Translations under genes and position numbers: made by a program
NCBI GenBank assembly: GCA_040387555.1
Contig: JAZKDO010000007.1
Location: forward strand, 62,001 to 126,000
Length of the DNA stretch: 64,000 nucleotides
Direction of reading: 5' to 3'
Source: UBA4416 sp040387555
GTDB lineage: Bacteria > Bacteroidota > Bacteroidia > B-17B0 > Aurantibacillaceae
Shown here: in pieces, positions 27,504 through 36,006 of the stretch
How positions within the stretch are numbered: the first letter of the stretch is position 1
Layout: every line of letters starts with the position of its first letter
The notes under the pieces: generated by a model
Databases searched by the model: none
What the model was told of the DNA's origin: nothing
What the model saw: the letters and a program-made list of their open reading frames with translations, nothing else

Positions 27504-28028
27504 CTATTCACAGGTAGCATCTGCCAGAATCAAACGGTATTCTAATTCACGGATAACGCTACCGGCGAAAGACTTCAGTAAATCAATATCCTCCACTTTT
27601 AATTCACGTGGATGTTTATCAACCACACAAACGGTCCCTATGTGATGTCCATTCTTAGTGGTGATCGGAGCACCCGCATAAAATTTTAACCCGAATTCTC
27701 CTGCTACCAAAGGGTTAGTCAACAAACAAGGTTCTTTCGTCGCATCCGTAAAAATGGTTGGTTCTGAATCTAAAATAGCGAGTGAGCATAGACTTGCTCC
27801 ACGGTCAACAGTGTTTTGTGGTAATCCAAAATTTCCTTTAAACTCAACATGTTCATTTCCCACTAAAGAGATTAAAGCAATGGGGGCGCTGAAACATTTG
27901 GCGATAATGAAAGCCATTTCATTAAAATAAGCATCCGGGCTACCGTTCAATTCGGCATATTTATAAACTTCCTCCAGGCGTTTATCCTCATCAGTTGGTA
28001 TAATATTTTTTCCGAATGTGTTTTTCAT
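27504..28028 (-). CDS. GAF-domain protein
   Basis: This 174-residue protein consists of a single GAF domain (about 25-165). It shows RLEEVYKY at the start, APIALISLV, the VDRGASLCSLAI region and GHHIGTVCVVD, typical of small-molecule or redox-sensing GAF modules with no output domain. It lies 37 bp downstream of the PAS-ECF sigma gene on the same strand, so it is probably co-transcribed and may act with it. Cysteines (SLCSLAI, EPCLL, VCVVD, ATCE) are present, but no specific cofactor can be deduced. Confidence 0.85.
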   Translation of the reverse strand: MKNTFGKNIIPTDEDKRLEEVYKYAELNGSPDAYFNEMAFIIAKCFSAPIALISLVGNEHVEFKGNFGLPQNTVDRGASLCSLAILDSEPTIFTDATKEPCLLTNPLVAGEFGLKFYAGAPITTKNGHHIGTVCVVDKHPRELKVEDIDLLKSFAGSVIRELEYRLILADATCE

Positions 28029-28065
28029 GTGCCTGGTTTGAATTATAGTTTAAAATGTAATGCCG

Positions 28066-28977
28066 TTAATTTAAAGCTAAAGAAGTTCTCAAATATAAAA
28101 TGGCTTGTCTGCTCCTGGTTTTAACAGTGCCTAATGGGATGTGCAACAACCTGGCTACTTCTTCCTGTGTGTAACCCTGTATAAATAAGAGTTGAGTGAC
28201 TTCTGCTAAGGCCGCAGGTAATTTTTTTAGGACATCTTTTAGCTCCGCACTATGATAATCGTCATGTACATCATTGGAAAACTTATAGGAGCAGTCGTGT
28301 AGGCTTACATTATCTTTATTGTTTTTGTGACATTTTGATCTCAGGTAATCTTTACAATGGTTGCGGGAAATATTAATCAACCATGTATAGATCTTTCCTT
28401 TTTGAGGGTCATACATCCAAATGTTATTCCATGCCTTTACAAACACTTCTTGGCAAAGATCTTCAGCAATACGCTCATCGTAAACAAACTGATAGATTTC
28501 ATTATAAATGCTTTTCTTATAATCCTTGTAAAGCGTATTAAAATAGAGAGGATCATTGTACTCAAGTTTTCTTTCCGCTTCCTCATTTCCTAAATCTATG
28601 GTAAGCCCTATTATTTTTGTCACTTCCCCTGCAGGTGACCTGAAAATCTGAGCCTGAGTTTCTACAAAACCAATTCTGCCGTCACCTTTAATGATTCGTC
28701 TCCTGAAATTATAATCGTTCCCCGAAAGCATCGCTTTTTCAATAATCGCATTGATCCGCTCAACTTCCGTATAGTGCGTAGTTCGTGAAATAAAATAGTC
28801 AGGCTCGATTCTCACTGAACCGGGTTTATAACCGTAGATTTCAAATTGCCTGCCCGACCAAAATAACTTTTGATTTAATACATCATATTGCCAGTTGCCA
28901 ACATCGGGCCGGTTGTATTCTTTGATAAACCGGGTATTAATATTTAAACTCTGAGGTGCTACTTGATTGACAGTCAT
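28066..28977 (-). CDS. PAS domain fused to ECF sigma-70 factor
   Basis: This 303-residue protein has an N-terminal PAS_3-type domain (about 22-130; VGNWQYDVLNQKLFWSGRQFEIYGY and the PAC-like IIGLTIDLGN) fused to a full ECF sigma factor. Region 2 spans about 148-215 (ERIAEDLCQEVFVKAWNNIW, YTWLINISRNHCKDYLRS) and region 4 about 245-300 (LPAALAEVTQLLFIQGYTQEEVARLLHIPLGTVKTRSRQ). There is no anti-sigma gene beside it. The layout suggests that the PAS domain directly senses a ligand, redox state or light to control promoter choice. The GAF gene follows in the same orientation. Confidence 0.9.
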   Translation of the reverse strand: MTVNQVAPQSLNINTRFIKEYNRPDVGNWQYDVLNQKLFWSGRQFEIYGYKPGSVRIEPDYFISRTTHYTEVERINAIIEKAMLSGNDYNFRRRIIKGDGRIGFVETQAQIFRSPAGEVTKIIGLTIDLGNEEAERKLEYNDPLYFNTLYKDYKKSIYNEIYQFVYDERIAEDLCQEVFVKAWNNIWMYDPQKGKIYTWLINISRNHCKDYLRSKCHKNNKDNVSLHDCSYKFSNDVHDDYHSAELKDVLKKLPAALAEVTQLLFIQGYTQEEVARLLHIPLGTVKTRSRQAILYLRTSLALN

Positions 28978-29121
28978 AATTGATTTTAAACAAGCTTTTA
29001 GATGCCTACCTAAATTATGTTTATTTAGAATAAGAGAATAATTAATAGGTTAAACGCATCGAATCAATAGCCGGTAGCAGGAAATTAATGGGTGAAGGGT
29101 TTGGTTCTCAGTAGCGCTCGG

Positions 29122-29141
29122 GACCTCGGCTACGCTCGGTC
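29122..29141 (+). repeat. Family-1 hairpin (GACC/GGTC arms)
   Basis: Arms GACC (29122-29125) and GGTC (29138-29141) enclose the loop TCGGCTACGCTC. The loop is that of the other family members but the stem differs, so the arms covary. It lies in the 236-bp gap between the GIY-YIG gene and the PAS-ECF sigma gene, where nothing else is visible. Confidence 0.7.
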
Positions 29142-29213
29142 ACCGTGCACGGTCAGAGAAGTTCATTCGGAGGTAAAATAATAGGCAGTTAAACGAACCG
29201 AAACTAACGGTGC

Positions 29214-29555
29214 TCAGTCGGATTTTAAAACCGGCAGTTGAGCGGAGCCGAAACTCCGGTTTGCATGATGACTTTCATTCATACACTCTGCTGCTTTTTT
29301 TAATTCCATTTCAAAACCTCTCACCAACGCCTCCTTCTTTTTTCTGCTCCAGCCTTGTATTTGTTTTTCGCGGTAAAAGGCCGTGTCAATTCGGGGATAC
29401 TCTTCAAAATAAATTAAAGTAACAGGCAAATGTTTTTTGGTATGACGGGCGCCTTCCCCATTTTGGTGTTGTGCTAAGCGTAAGTCTAACCATTTGGTAC
29501 TGCCCGTATAATAAGAACCGTCTGCGCATTCCAAGATATACATATAGCCTTTCAT
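29214..29555 (-). CDS. GIY-YIG nuclease (UPF0213/YhbQ type)
   Basis: This 113-residue protein has the small GIY-YIG fold. YMYILECADGSYYTGST includes the Y-Y/YTG signature, and catalytic-type residues lie in RLAQHQNGEGARHTKKHLPV and the Glu of YREKQIQGWSRKKKEAL. The core ends near residue 88. The last ~25 residues (ending SFGSAQLPVLKSD) are encoded by a family-1 hairpin at 29227-29262, so the repeat has supplied or altered the C-terminus. Further family-1 hairpins lie upstream (29618, 29716). Family members are nucleases of uncertain role. Confidence 0.88.
   Translation of the reverse strand: MKGYMYILECADGSYYTGSTKWLDLRLAQHQNGEGARHTKKHLPVTLIYFEEYPRIDTAFYREKQIQGWSRKKKEALVRGFEMELKKAAECMNESHHANRSFGSAQLPVLKSD
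29227..29262 (-). repeat. Family-1 hairpin at the 3' end of the GIY-YIG gene
   Basis: The loop GAGCGGAGCCGA (29240-29251) is enclosed by AGTT/AACT and by outer arms AAACCGG/CCGGTTT. It overlaps the 3' end of the GIY-YIG coding sequence and could also act as a terminator. Confidence 0.75.
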
Positions 29556-29617
29556 GTTTCAAATGTAAATGAAATGGAAAGGTGAATGTGCTACGAATTG
29601 TAGCATTTTTATTGGCT

Positions 29618-29641
29618 CTGCCTTCGGCTTCGCTCAGGCAG
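29618..29641 (+). repeat. Family-1 hairpin (CTGCCT/AGGCAG arms)
   Basis: Perfect 6-bp arms enclose the loop TCGGCTTCGCTC. It lies 63 bp upstream of the GIY-YIG start. The 347-bp gap 29556-29902 contains this hairpin and the next one and no other visible feature. Confidence 0.8.
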
Positions 29642-29715
29642 CGCTTTAACCCCCTCAGTAGCGTTGAGGCTACGCCCAGTAAACCAGCTCGGTTACATTT
29701 ATAGAGTATAACGGA

Positions 29716-29735
29716 CACTGAGCGGAGCCGAAGTG
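29716..29735 (-). repeat. Family-1 hairpin (CACT/AGTG arms), reverse orientation
   Basis: CACT (29716-29719), GAGCGGAGCCGA, AGTG (29732-29735). This is the reverse-complement orientation of the copies at 23159 and 29618. Confidence 0.78.
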
Positions 29736-29902
29736 CCGGTACAGTAATCTAACTCAAGTCAAGCTACGTTTTCTTGTCTCTTGCCTAATAAGACTTTGAT
29801 CCATCACATTCTATAGCCACTTAACCTATTATAATTCCGATAACATTTCATTAACAGGTGCGCAAAGAAATTTACAGTAGTTTTAAATAATAAACTTCTG
29901 TT

Positions 29903-32335
29903 ATGCGCAAAGCACATGTCTTCTGTACTTTACTATTATTAGTTCTTAATGCCTTCAACAATCAATCTGTGGCTCAATGCGCCCTCAGCGGTAAAGTGTC
30001 CGACAGCTTATCAGCCCCCATGCCATTTATTACCGTGGCGCTCTTAAAAGAGGACAGCAGTATTTACAAAGGAGAGTTCACAGCCGAGGACGGATCATTC
30101 TGCTTCCAGAAAATAAACAAAGGCAATTACATCATTAAGATCTCAGCCGTTGGCTATGCGCTTTATTATAGCGAAAAAATAAACTACGACAGCGTTTCAC
30201 CTTCAAAGATGAAAGATATGATTCTCCAAAAAAATGGGGTGACTCTTTCTGAAGTAACCATTAACACGATCAGAAATCCTATAGAATTTAAAGGCGGAAA
30301 CATTACCGTAAATGTGGAGGACAGTCCACTTGCCGTAGGAAATAGTGTGTATGACCTGATCGCAAGATTGCCAGGCGTTATGGTAGAAGGAGACAATATC
30401 AGCATACAGGGTAAATCCGGCGTTCGTGTTTATATTAATGACAGGGTGCAACAATTATCAGGTGCTCAACTCACCAACTTTTTACGAAGCATGAACTCTT
30501 CCGTGATTGAAAAAATTGAGATCATTAATAATCCTCCTGCACGCTATGACGCAGCGGGTGGCGCAGGGATCATCAATTTAAAAACAAAGCGCATAAAAAT
30601 TACAGGTCCAAGCGGTGGCCTGAATTACACCTTCTCCCAGGGATTTTACAGTACCAATACCGGTGGATTTTCTTTCAATTACAAAGGTAGAAAAGTAACT
30701 TTCTTTAGTAATACCGGCTTTTATGAAGGCCTGCGCAGACAGGAAAGCAACATGCTGAATCATGTGAGTTACCGTGGCACAACCACAACCATGGATCAAA
30801 AAGCACATGAAATTGATGCCGGCAGATACCTTACCTTTGATCTCGGCACTGATTGGTATATTAATAGAAAAAATACAGTAGGTGTCAAAGCCCAGATAGT
30901 ACCAGGGCATGCTACCCGAACGTATAACGGGAATACCTCTATGAGTGATAACAGCCTTGGGTATAATCAGCTTTTATATAACCGCCCGGTTTCCAATGAC
31001 TGGCTCCTTTGTAATTTCAACCTGAATGCCGAACATGTATTTGATACCCTTGGTACCGCAAAACTAAAATTCTCAACGGATTACTATGGCCCTTACTATG
31101 ACAATTACAAAACGCTTTATCAGAACCGCTTTATTGGGTTAGATGGAACTGATACCATGGATGCTAAAAATTTCAGAACCACCAATGATATGGGCATCAC
31201 CATTTTAGCATCACGCCTTGATTTTGAGAAGAGCTTTAAAAACGACCTGAGCATGGAAGCAGGCATCAAACAAAGTATCCAGACTGCCTGGAGTGATTAC
31301 ACCTTTGAAAATGAAAACAGGCTAACAGGCGATTTTATAACGGACAGTGTTTTCACGAACCGCTTCAAATACAATGAACAGATCAGCTCGGCTTATGTGA
31401 GCATGGATAAACAATATAAAAAATTTAATTTCAGGGCGGGCTTAAGAGGAGAGAATACGAACATACATACAGAAAGTCTTACCAATAGTATTAAATATGC
31501 ACGGCAGTATTTTAATGTGTTCCCAAATCTTAGTGCCGACTTTAACCCTGACAAAAATAATTCCCTGAGTCTTTCTTACAACCGCCGGATTAACAGGCCT
31601 GATTATAATGCCTTCAATCCGTTTCGTTCATTTAATAACCTGTTAAGTTCCAGCGAAGGAAACCCTTACCTGCTACCTACTTATGATAATAATTTTAATT
31701 TTAATTATGTGTACAAGAGCAGGATCTCCAACAATTTATCTTATTCCTATCTGGAGAATCCTATCCAGGGAGGGTATATTACTCAAAACGATTCTTCGAA
31801 AGAAACGGTTGCTCATATTGCCAATTTAAAACAGTTAAACATTATCCGTTATAACTTTTTTATCAGACAGGAAATAAAAAAATGGTGGACCGTCTCTTTC
31901 TTAGCAGGTGCTTATTACATCGATTATACCGGAACCATCAATGGCCTTGAATATACGGCACAGGCTATTCCATGGTATACGCGCCTCACCAATATTTTTA
32001 CGATTAAAAAGAATACTAAGATTGAGATCTCAGGTTTCTATTGGAGTCCGTGGCTGGGCAGCACAACCGTGTTCCAGGAGCGTGAAGGATTAAGTTTGGC
32101 CGTGAAGCAGTCCTTATTAAAAAACAGTTTAAATATTTCTGTATCCTTGAACGATGCATTCTTTACAGAACAGTTCAGGCAGAAGGCTGATTTCCCGAAC
32201 CAGAACTGGACATCGTATGAAGCGCGTGATTCAAGAAGATTGAATATCAGTTTGAGTTATACCTTTGGTAAGATCAAAGCACAGCAACGGGATACTAAGG
32301 AGAATGATGAGGAGAAAAGCAGATTGGCGCATTAG
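29903..32335 (+). CDS. TonB-dependent receptor, outer-membrane beta-barrel family (OMP_b-brl_3 type)
   Basis: This 810-residue outer-membrane protein has a signal peptide (about 1-24, ending SVAQC), a carboxypeptidase-like regulatory domain (about 27-110, LSGKVSDSLSAPMPFITVALLK), a plug-like domain (about 120-230, VYDLIARLPGVMVEGDNISIQGKSG and PARYDAAGGAGIINLKTKR) and a long beta-barrel with FNPDKNNSLSLSYNRRINRPDYNAFNPF near residue 560. This architecture is the Bacteroidota outer_membrane_beta-barrel group, often linked to peptide or unknown uptake. The substrate is unknown. It stands alone, with hairpin repeats on both sides. Confidence 0.88.
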   Translation: MRKAHVFCTLLLLVLNAFNNQSVAQCALSGKVSDSLSAPMPFITVALLKEDSSIYKGEFTAEDGSFCFQKINKGNYIIKISAVGYALYYSEKINYDSVSPSKMKDMILQKNGVTLSEVTINTIRNPIEFKGGNITVNVEDSPLAVGNSVYDLIARLPGVMVEGDNISIQGKSGVRVYINDRVQQLSGAQLTNFLRSMNSSVIEKIEIINNPPARYDAAGGAGIINLKTKRIKITGPSGGLNYTFSQGFYSTNTGGFSFNYKGRKVTFFSNTGFYEGLRRQESNMLNHVSYRGTTTTMDQKAHEIDAGRYLTFDLGTDWYINRKNTVGVKAQIVPGHATRTYNGNTSMSDNSLGYNQLLYNRPVSNDWLLCNFNLNAEHVFDTLGTAKLKFSTDYYGPYYDNYKTLYQNRFIGLDGTDTMDAKNFRTTNDMGITILASRLDFEKSFKNDLSMEAGIKQSIQTAWSDYTFENENRLTGDFITDSVFTNRFKYNEQISSAYVSMDKQYKKFNFRAGLRGENTNIHTESLTNSIKYARQYFNVFPNLSADFNPDKNNSLSLSYNRRINRPDYNAFNPFRSFNNLLSSSEGNPYLLPTYDNNFNFNYVYKSRISNNLSYSYLENPIQGGYITQNDSSKETVAHIANLKQLNIIRYNFFIRQEIKKWWTVSFLAGAYYIDYTGTINGLEYTAQAIPWYTRLTNIFTIKKNTKIEISGFYWSPWLGSTTVFQEREGLSLAVKQSLLKNSLNISVSLNDAFFTEQFRQKADFPNQNWTSYEARDSRRLNISLSYTFGKIKAQQRDTKENDEEKSRLAH

Positions 32336-32356
32336 TTTCGATACTTCGGGACTTCG

Positions 32357-32489
32357 GGACTTCGAGAACCTCAGTCTCCGAACCTCAGTCTCCGAAGACT
32401 GGATCGGTAGCTTCGACTTCGGGGCCTTCGAGAACCTCAGTCTCCGAAGAAAAAAACGCCGCACGTTGAGGTTCTCGAAACGTACGGCG
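32357..32489 (+). repeat. Cluster of family-2 hairpins
   Basis: Three hairpins share the loop TCGAGAACCTC or its reverse complement GAGGTTCTCGA. They are at 32357-32377 (GGACT/AGTCT), about 32421-32445 (GGGGCCT/AGTCTCC with one mismatch) and 32457-32489 (CGCCGcACGTT/AACGTaCGGCG, 10 paired of 11). A degenerate fourth copy lies near 32541-32575. The 329-bp gap 32336-32664 holds these hairpins and a terminator and no gene. Confidence 0.75.
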
Positions 32490-32495
32490 GGAAAC

Positions 32496-32529
32496 AAAAA
32501 TCCCCATCCGTTTTCACGAATGAGGATTT
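32496..32529 (-). terminator. Rho-independent terminator (copy 1)
   Basis: On the minus strand, AAATCC/GGATTT arms extend through ATG/CAT with one mismatch, followed by a T-run. This suits termination of the lipoprotein gene. The same ~40-bp segment recurs at 33708-33747. Confidence 0.6.
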
Positions 32530-32664
32530 AATTAAACAGGACTTCGAGAACCTAAATCTCCGAACTCAGTCTCCATTTTTTTTTCGGAACCCGGTGGCTG
32601 AGATTCTGTTACTAAGCTTGTTGAAAGGCCGTAGTTTAAGTGATTAGCAAAGTGGAAATAAAAA

Positions 32665-33645
32665 TTACTTACTAAACGTTAGTACATTAGTATCACAACA
32701 ATCACCAAAAAATATTTCGATTTCAAAAGCATTGATAGCCGGAACGTAAGTTAGTATCAAATTATCATTAGCTACTATTTCAAAAACACCATGCAGGATG
32801 GCGTTATAGTTCATATGATCATCAGCAAACAAAATATATTTGCTACCATATAAAACTGTATCCGGATGCAGTGCTGCCATCCGTTCATTGAGTTTTGTTT
32901 TTTCTTTTTGGTTAATACGGTAATCCATCCCCTGCGCTTTAAACGGACTATGAAACAACTCTATTAAGCCCGCATACAAATGCACACCTCTCCTATCATC
33001 AACGGTGATATGTAAATTATTTAAAAGATCAGTGTCTTCTTTTGTTAAGTCGTTTGTGTAACCCTCACGTTGGCCACCAATATTACTGCTGCCCGTAGAT
33101 ACCCATTTACCTTGTTGCAAATAGGTGTCAAACATATTATTGGCGCCGGAAGCACCTGTTATAGCGCTTAACGTATATTCTCCAATGGCATGGCTCAACA
33201 CATCCCCTTTTTCCAACATACTGGCGATGCCGGTTTGTATTACTTCAAAAGGCATCGTGGTGCTATTATCAGGGTTACTCCAGGTGCCCGTAATTTGAGT
33301 ATCTACCAGTTTACCATAAAACATTCCTGTAAGCATATCTCCTGTCATTTCGGTGAGTTCAATGCTGCCGTCGTCGGTAATCGATCCTTTTAAGTTAATG
33401 GCTTTCCCTTTATTTTTATAGAGATAAGTGCCACCCAGTGTATTCCCCGTTTTGGTAAGGTGCATCACTATGTCGTATTTGTTATTAATACGGCCTTCAT
33501 AGCTTGCTGCAAAATCATTGACGGGACCATTGTCAGCAAGTACTGTTGTATCCATCCTTTGATCCGTATTGGATTGTGTGGTTGACGGATTTGAATTGCA
33601 TGCTGTTAATGTGATTACTAATACTAAAAGGAAAGGATATTTCAT
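32665..33645 (-). CDS. Predicted lipoprotein of unknown function
   Basis: ATG 33645 is preferred (MKYPFLLVLVITLTACNSN...), because it begins a lipoprotein signal peptide with lipobox LTAC and Cys at residue 16. The longer frame to 33696 would add 17 residues before it. The mature 311-residue protein has a beta-rich N-terminal part (YEGRINNKYDIVMHLTKTGNTLGGTYLYKNKG), typical of small Bacteroidota surface or periplasmic lipoproteins, then a C-terminal domain with TYVPAINAFEIEIFFGDCC. No enzyme motif is seen. A terminator lies ~136 bp downstream. Confidence 0.78.
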   Translation of the reverse strand: MKYPFLLVLVITLTACNSNPSTTQSNTDQRMDTTVLADNGPVNDFAASYEGRINNKYDIVMHLTKTGNTLGGTYLYKNKGKAINLKGSITDDGSIELTEMTGDMLTGMFYGKLVDTQITGTWSNPDNSTTMPFEVIQTGIASMLEKGDVLSHAIGEYTLSAITGASGANNMFDTYLQQGKWVSTGSSNIGGQREGYTNDLTKEDTDLLNNLHITVDDRRGVHLYAGLIELFHSPFKAQGMDYRINQKEKTKLNERMAALHPDTVLYGSKYILFADDHMNYNAILHGVFEIVANDNLILTYVPAINAFEIEIFFGDCCDTNVLTFSK

Positions 33646-33707
33646 TTGGGTTATTTTGAATACTAATGTATCAGAAATAATTAAATATGTAACCACACCT
33701 CTGCACT

Positions 33708-33742
33708 AAAAATCCCCATCCGTTTTCACGAATGAGGATTTT
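33708..33742 (-). terminator. Rho-independent terminator (copy 2)
   Basis: It has the same hairpin and T-run as 32496-32529 and is placed 43 bp downstream of the hypothetical gene 33785-34483. The near-identical ~40 bp suggests duplication of a terminator-containing repeat. Confidence 0.6.
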
Positions 33743-33751
33743 ATTAAAATA

Positions 33752-33774
33752 GGGACTGAGGTTCTCGAAGTCCC
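33752..33774 (+). repeat. Family-2 hairpin (GGGACT/AGTCCC arms)
   Basis: Perfect 6-bp arms enclose the loop GAGGTTCTCGA. It lies between the hypothetical gene and the copy-2 terminator. Confidence 0.78.
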
Positions 33775-33784
33775 CATTTGGGAA

Positions 33785-34483
33785 CTAGATCTTTTTTACA
33801 TCCACGCTAACCACATTGGAGTATAAACCCACTTGTGTATCAGCAATCACATAGATGGCTTTGTAAGACCATTCGTCAAAGATTTTTGGAGAAGCTAAAG
33901 GAGCCACATCAATGTATTCGTTCTTTAACAAGCGACCTAATAATACAAAACCAAGGCCATCATCTCTGTCAACATACAGATCCACTGCATCGGTGATCCC
34001 TTTTACCCATTTGATATGCGGCCTTCCTACGCTCAATTTAATAATGAGTTCAGGTTTCAAAACATCCACATTAATGGCTGCTGGTGTCGGAGGCAAGACT
34101 CCTAAATCGGCACCAATGTTATCGGTGTAGCCTACTGTTTTTTTGAAGCGGGACACTAACATAATGATCCGTTCAAAAATCCCTTCGGTCACGATAGGAG
34201 GTGCTGCTGCCAGCGTTGGTAAAACGGGCAAGGCTCCTATGTGTTGTTGACCTACCGAACGCTTCAACATATTTTTGTACCCGGTGAGATTCGAGAGCGT
34301 TTGCCTGTACACTTCTATCATGCCAATGATGTATTGATACATGGCATTATCTTTTTGTATGGCCGTTAGCTCTGCGGGTGTTACCCCAATAACGGTTGCA
34401 TGTAAACTTAGCTTTGTGGTGAAGTTATTTAACCAGATCCCTTTATCTGCATCAGATGTTGGGACGTACGATTTATTTGGCAT
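33785..34483 (-). CDS. Hypothetical protein with Fn3-like C-terminus
   Basis: This 232-residue protein starts MPNKSYVPTSDADKGIWLNN. Its N-terminal half is helical (about 10-120), with Pro-rich linkers (LPVLPTLAAAPP, LPPTPAAINV). The C-terminal ~80 residues (PHIKWVKGITDAVDLYVDRDDG...WSYKAIYVIADTQVG) read like a fibronectin type III beta-sandwich. No signal peptide is evident, so it may be cytosolic or exported by another route. ATG start at 34483. Function unknown. Confidence 0.65.
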   Translation of the reverse strand: MPNKSYVPTSDADKGIWLNNFTTKLSLHATVIGVTPAELTAIQKDNAMYQYIIGMIEVYRQTLSNLTGYKNMLKRSVGQQHIGALPVLPTLAAAPPIVTEGIFERIIMLVSRFKKTVGYTDNIGADLGVLPPTPAAINVDVLKPELIIKLSVGRPHIKWVKGITDAVDLYVDRDDGLGFVLLGRLLKNEYIDVAPLASPKIFDEWSYKAIYVIADTQVGLYSNVVSVDVKKI

Positions 34484-34977
34484 ACTATTAAAATTTAAAT
34501 TGTTTTTATTGTTTATTAATTTTAAAACGGTTGCTTTCGTGAACCTGTTTTATAAAGCCGCCTGCACTCTTTCGCTCTGCTACCCAAGGCCGGATGTTTT
34601 TAGTTTCTTTTTTTATTCATGTGTTTTCTTTCTATAGTTTGGACGCTGAGCGGAGTCGAAGCGTACGTGTTTAATTTTTTATTCGGTGCCTTCGAGACTT
34701 CGAGAGCCTCAGTCTTCTTAGTCACCTCAGTCACCGGTTTCCCTTCTACCATAGGCATTTCAAGCCACGTGCCACAAATGATTTTAACAATGCAACAAAA
34801 AAAGTTAAAGCGGGTTTTAGTTTGCCTCCGGCTGTAACCGGTAAATAAGTGGTGGAAATGAATTGACAAGTGGTACTCTCTTTTTTTTGAAAAAGTGCTT
34901 TCTGTTTTTGCATTTAACATTTACAACAACAAAAAAGCGCATGCCAACTAACCGTTAGTGACCAAAAAGTAAAATTC
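34484..34977. other. Intergenic region with hairpin repeats
   Basis: About 490 bp without a supported gene. It holds the hairpins at 34643-34715. ORFs crossing it have no recognisable content. Confidence 0.45.
34643..34715 (+). repeat. Family-1 and family-2 hairpins side by side
   Basis: 34643-34664: arms ACGCT/AGCGT around GAGCGGAGTCGA (family 1). 34695-34715: arms AGACT/AGTCT around TCGAGAGCCTC (family 2). The arms differ from those of other copies but stay complementary. Confidence 0.78.
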
Positions 34978-35285
34978 AGGTGCCTGAAGAAAGGTATATA
35001 GGTGCTTGAAGAAAGGTATACAGGTACTTGAAGAAAGGTATACAGGTACTTGAAGAAAGGTATAGAGGTGCTTGAAGAAAGGTATTCAGGTACTTGAAGA
35101 AAGGTATATGGATGCTTGAAGAAAGGTATACAGGTGCTTGATGAAAGGTATACAGGTGCCTGAAGAAAGGTATACAGGTGCCTGAAGAAAGGTATACAGG
35201 TACTTGAAGAGTGGTATATAGGTGCTTGAAGAAAGGTATATGGGTGCTTGAAGAAAGGTATACAGGTGCCTGAAGAAACGCTCAC
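34978..35285. repeat. 22-bp tandem array, 14 copies
   Basis: Units of 22 bp start at 34978 and recur every 22 bp to 35264, the last truncated. Each unit begins with AGGTGCTTGAAGAAAGG and ends with TATAC or a close variant. GTATAC is self-complementary, so every unit has a short palindrome. The minus-strand ORF across it (34914-35306) is open only because 22 bp makes a 66-bp coding period; it is not regarded as a gene. The array ends ~30 bp from the stop of the zinc-ribbon gene. Confidence 0.9.
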
Positions 35286-35313
35286 TCCTACCTGAAAGCT
35301 ATACAAAAGAACC

Positions 35314-35874
35314 TTACTTCAATGGCGGCCATACACTGCTGAGATCCGGATCATGGGGCATATACACCACCCACACCGGATCGCCTACCCTTTTGAGTTT
35401 GTGAACCGGATCAAAAATATTTCCCACGTTCCCGCTATGCATCTGCCCGTTGACCTTAAATAAAAAATGGACGATGTACGGATGCGTTCCGTTCACATGT
35501 TTGCTGTGATCCACTTCTATAGATTCAATTTCTCCCTGCACCACCGAACCATGCTCTAAAGGAACAAGTTCATCGTTGGCGTCTTTGATGCCCTTGCGCC
35601 AAAGGAAAATACCTATCAACGGAAAGATCACCGACCAGAAAAATACAATGGTAAATACCATCCCAATCATGGTATACACATTTCCATAGTATTTGGTGCG
35701 CCTCACAAATTTTGCCGGCAAAGCCCGCGGTGCCATCGGTGGCTTTGGTCCAAGCATGGCGGTATCCATTTGGTACTCCACCGGACCACCACAGTTAGGG
35801 CAATTGCTGATGATCACATTGGCAAATTGCGACCGGCACCAGGGACAATTAATGATATGAGAAATTTGCGGCAT
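35314..35874 (-). CDS. Zinc-ribbon membrane protein with DUF3592-like domain
   Basis: This 186-residue protein has an N-terminal zinc ribbon (C-P-W-C at residues 10-13 and C-P-N-C about 14 residues later). A Pro-rich linker follows, then a long hydrophobic segment (about 70-92; one or two membrane passes) and a C-terminal soluble DUF3592-like beta domain (about 100-180, VVQGEIESIEVDHSKHVNG, GDPVWVVYMPHDPDLS). The combination suggests an inner-membrane protein of unknown function. Start is ATG 35874. Confidence 0.75.
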   Translation of the reverse strand: MPQISHIINCPWCRSQFANVIISNCPNCGGPVEYQMDTAMLGPKPPMAPRALPAKFVRRTKYYGNVYTMIGMVFTIVFFWSVIFPLIGIFLWRKGIKDANDELVPLEHGSVVQGEIESIEVDHSKHVNGTHPYIVHFLFKVNGQMHSGNVGNIFDPVHKLKRVGDPVWVVYMPHDPDLSSVWPPLK

Positions 35875-36006
35875 GCCCTAAAAATACAATTTTATGATTA
35901 AAACCAGTTGCAGAATTGCAGACACCTCAAAAATACAATACCATTATAACTGCAGCGCCCAACCAAATCAAATAAACGAACGCTTCCTAAACGGAACCCT
36001 ACATCG

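Noticed and set aside
29404..29718. 104-residue ORF overlapping the GIY-YIG gene
   Set aside because: It shares the GIY-YIG strand but in another frame and runs through hairpin repeats; no domain.
34914..35306. 130-residue minus-strand ORF with a 22-residue repeat
   Set aside because: It is just the reading of a 22-bp tandem DNA repeat (66-bp coding period); no signal, domain or plausible gene context.
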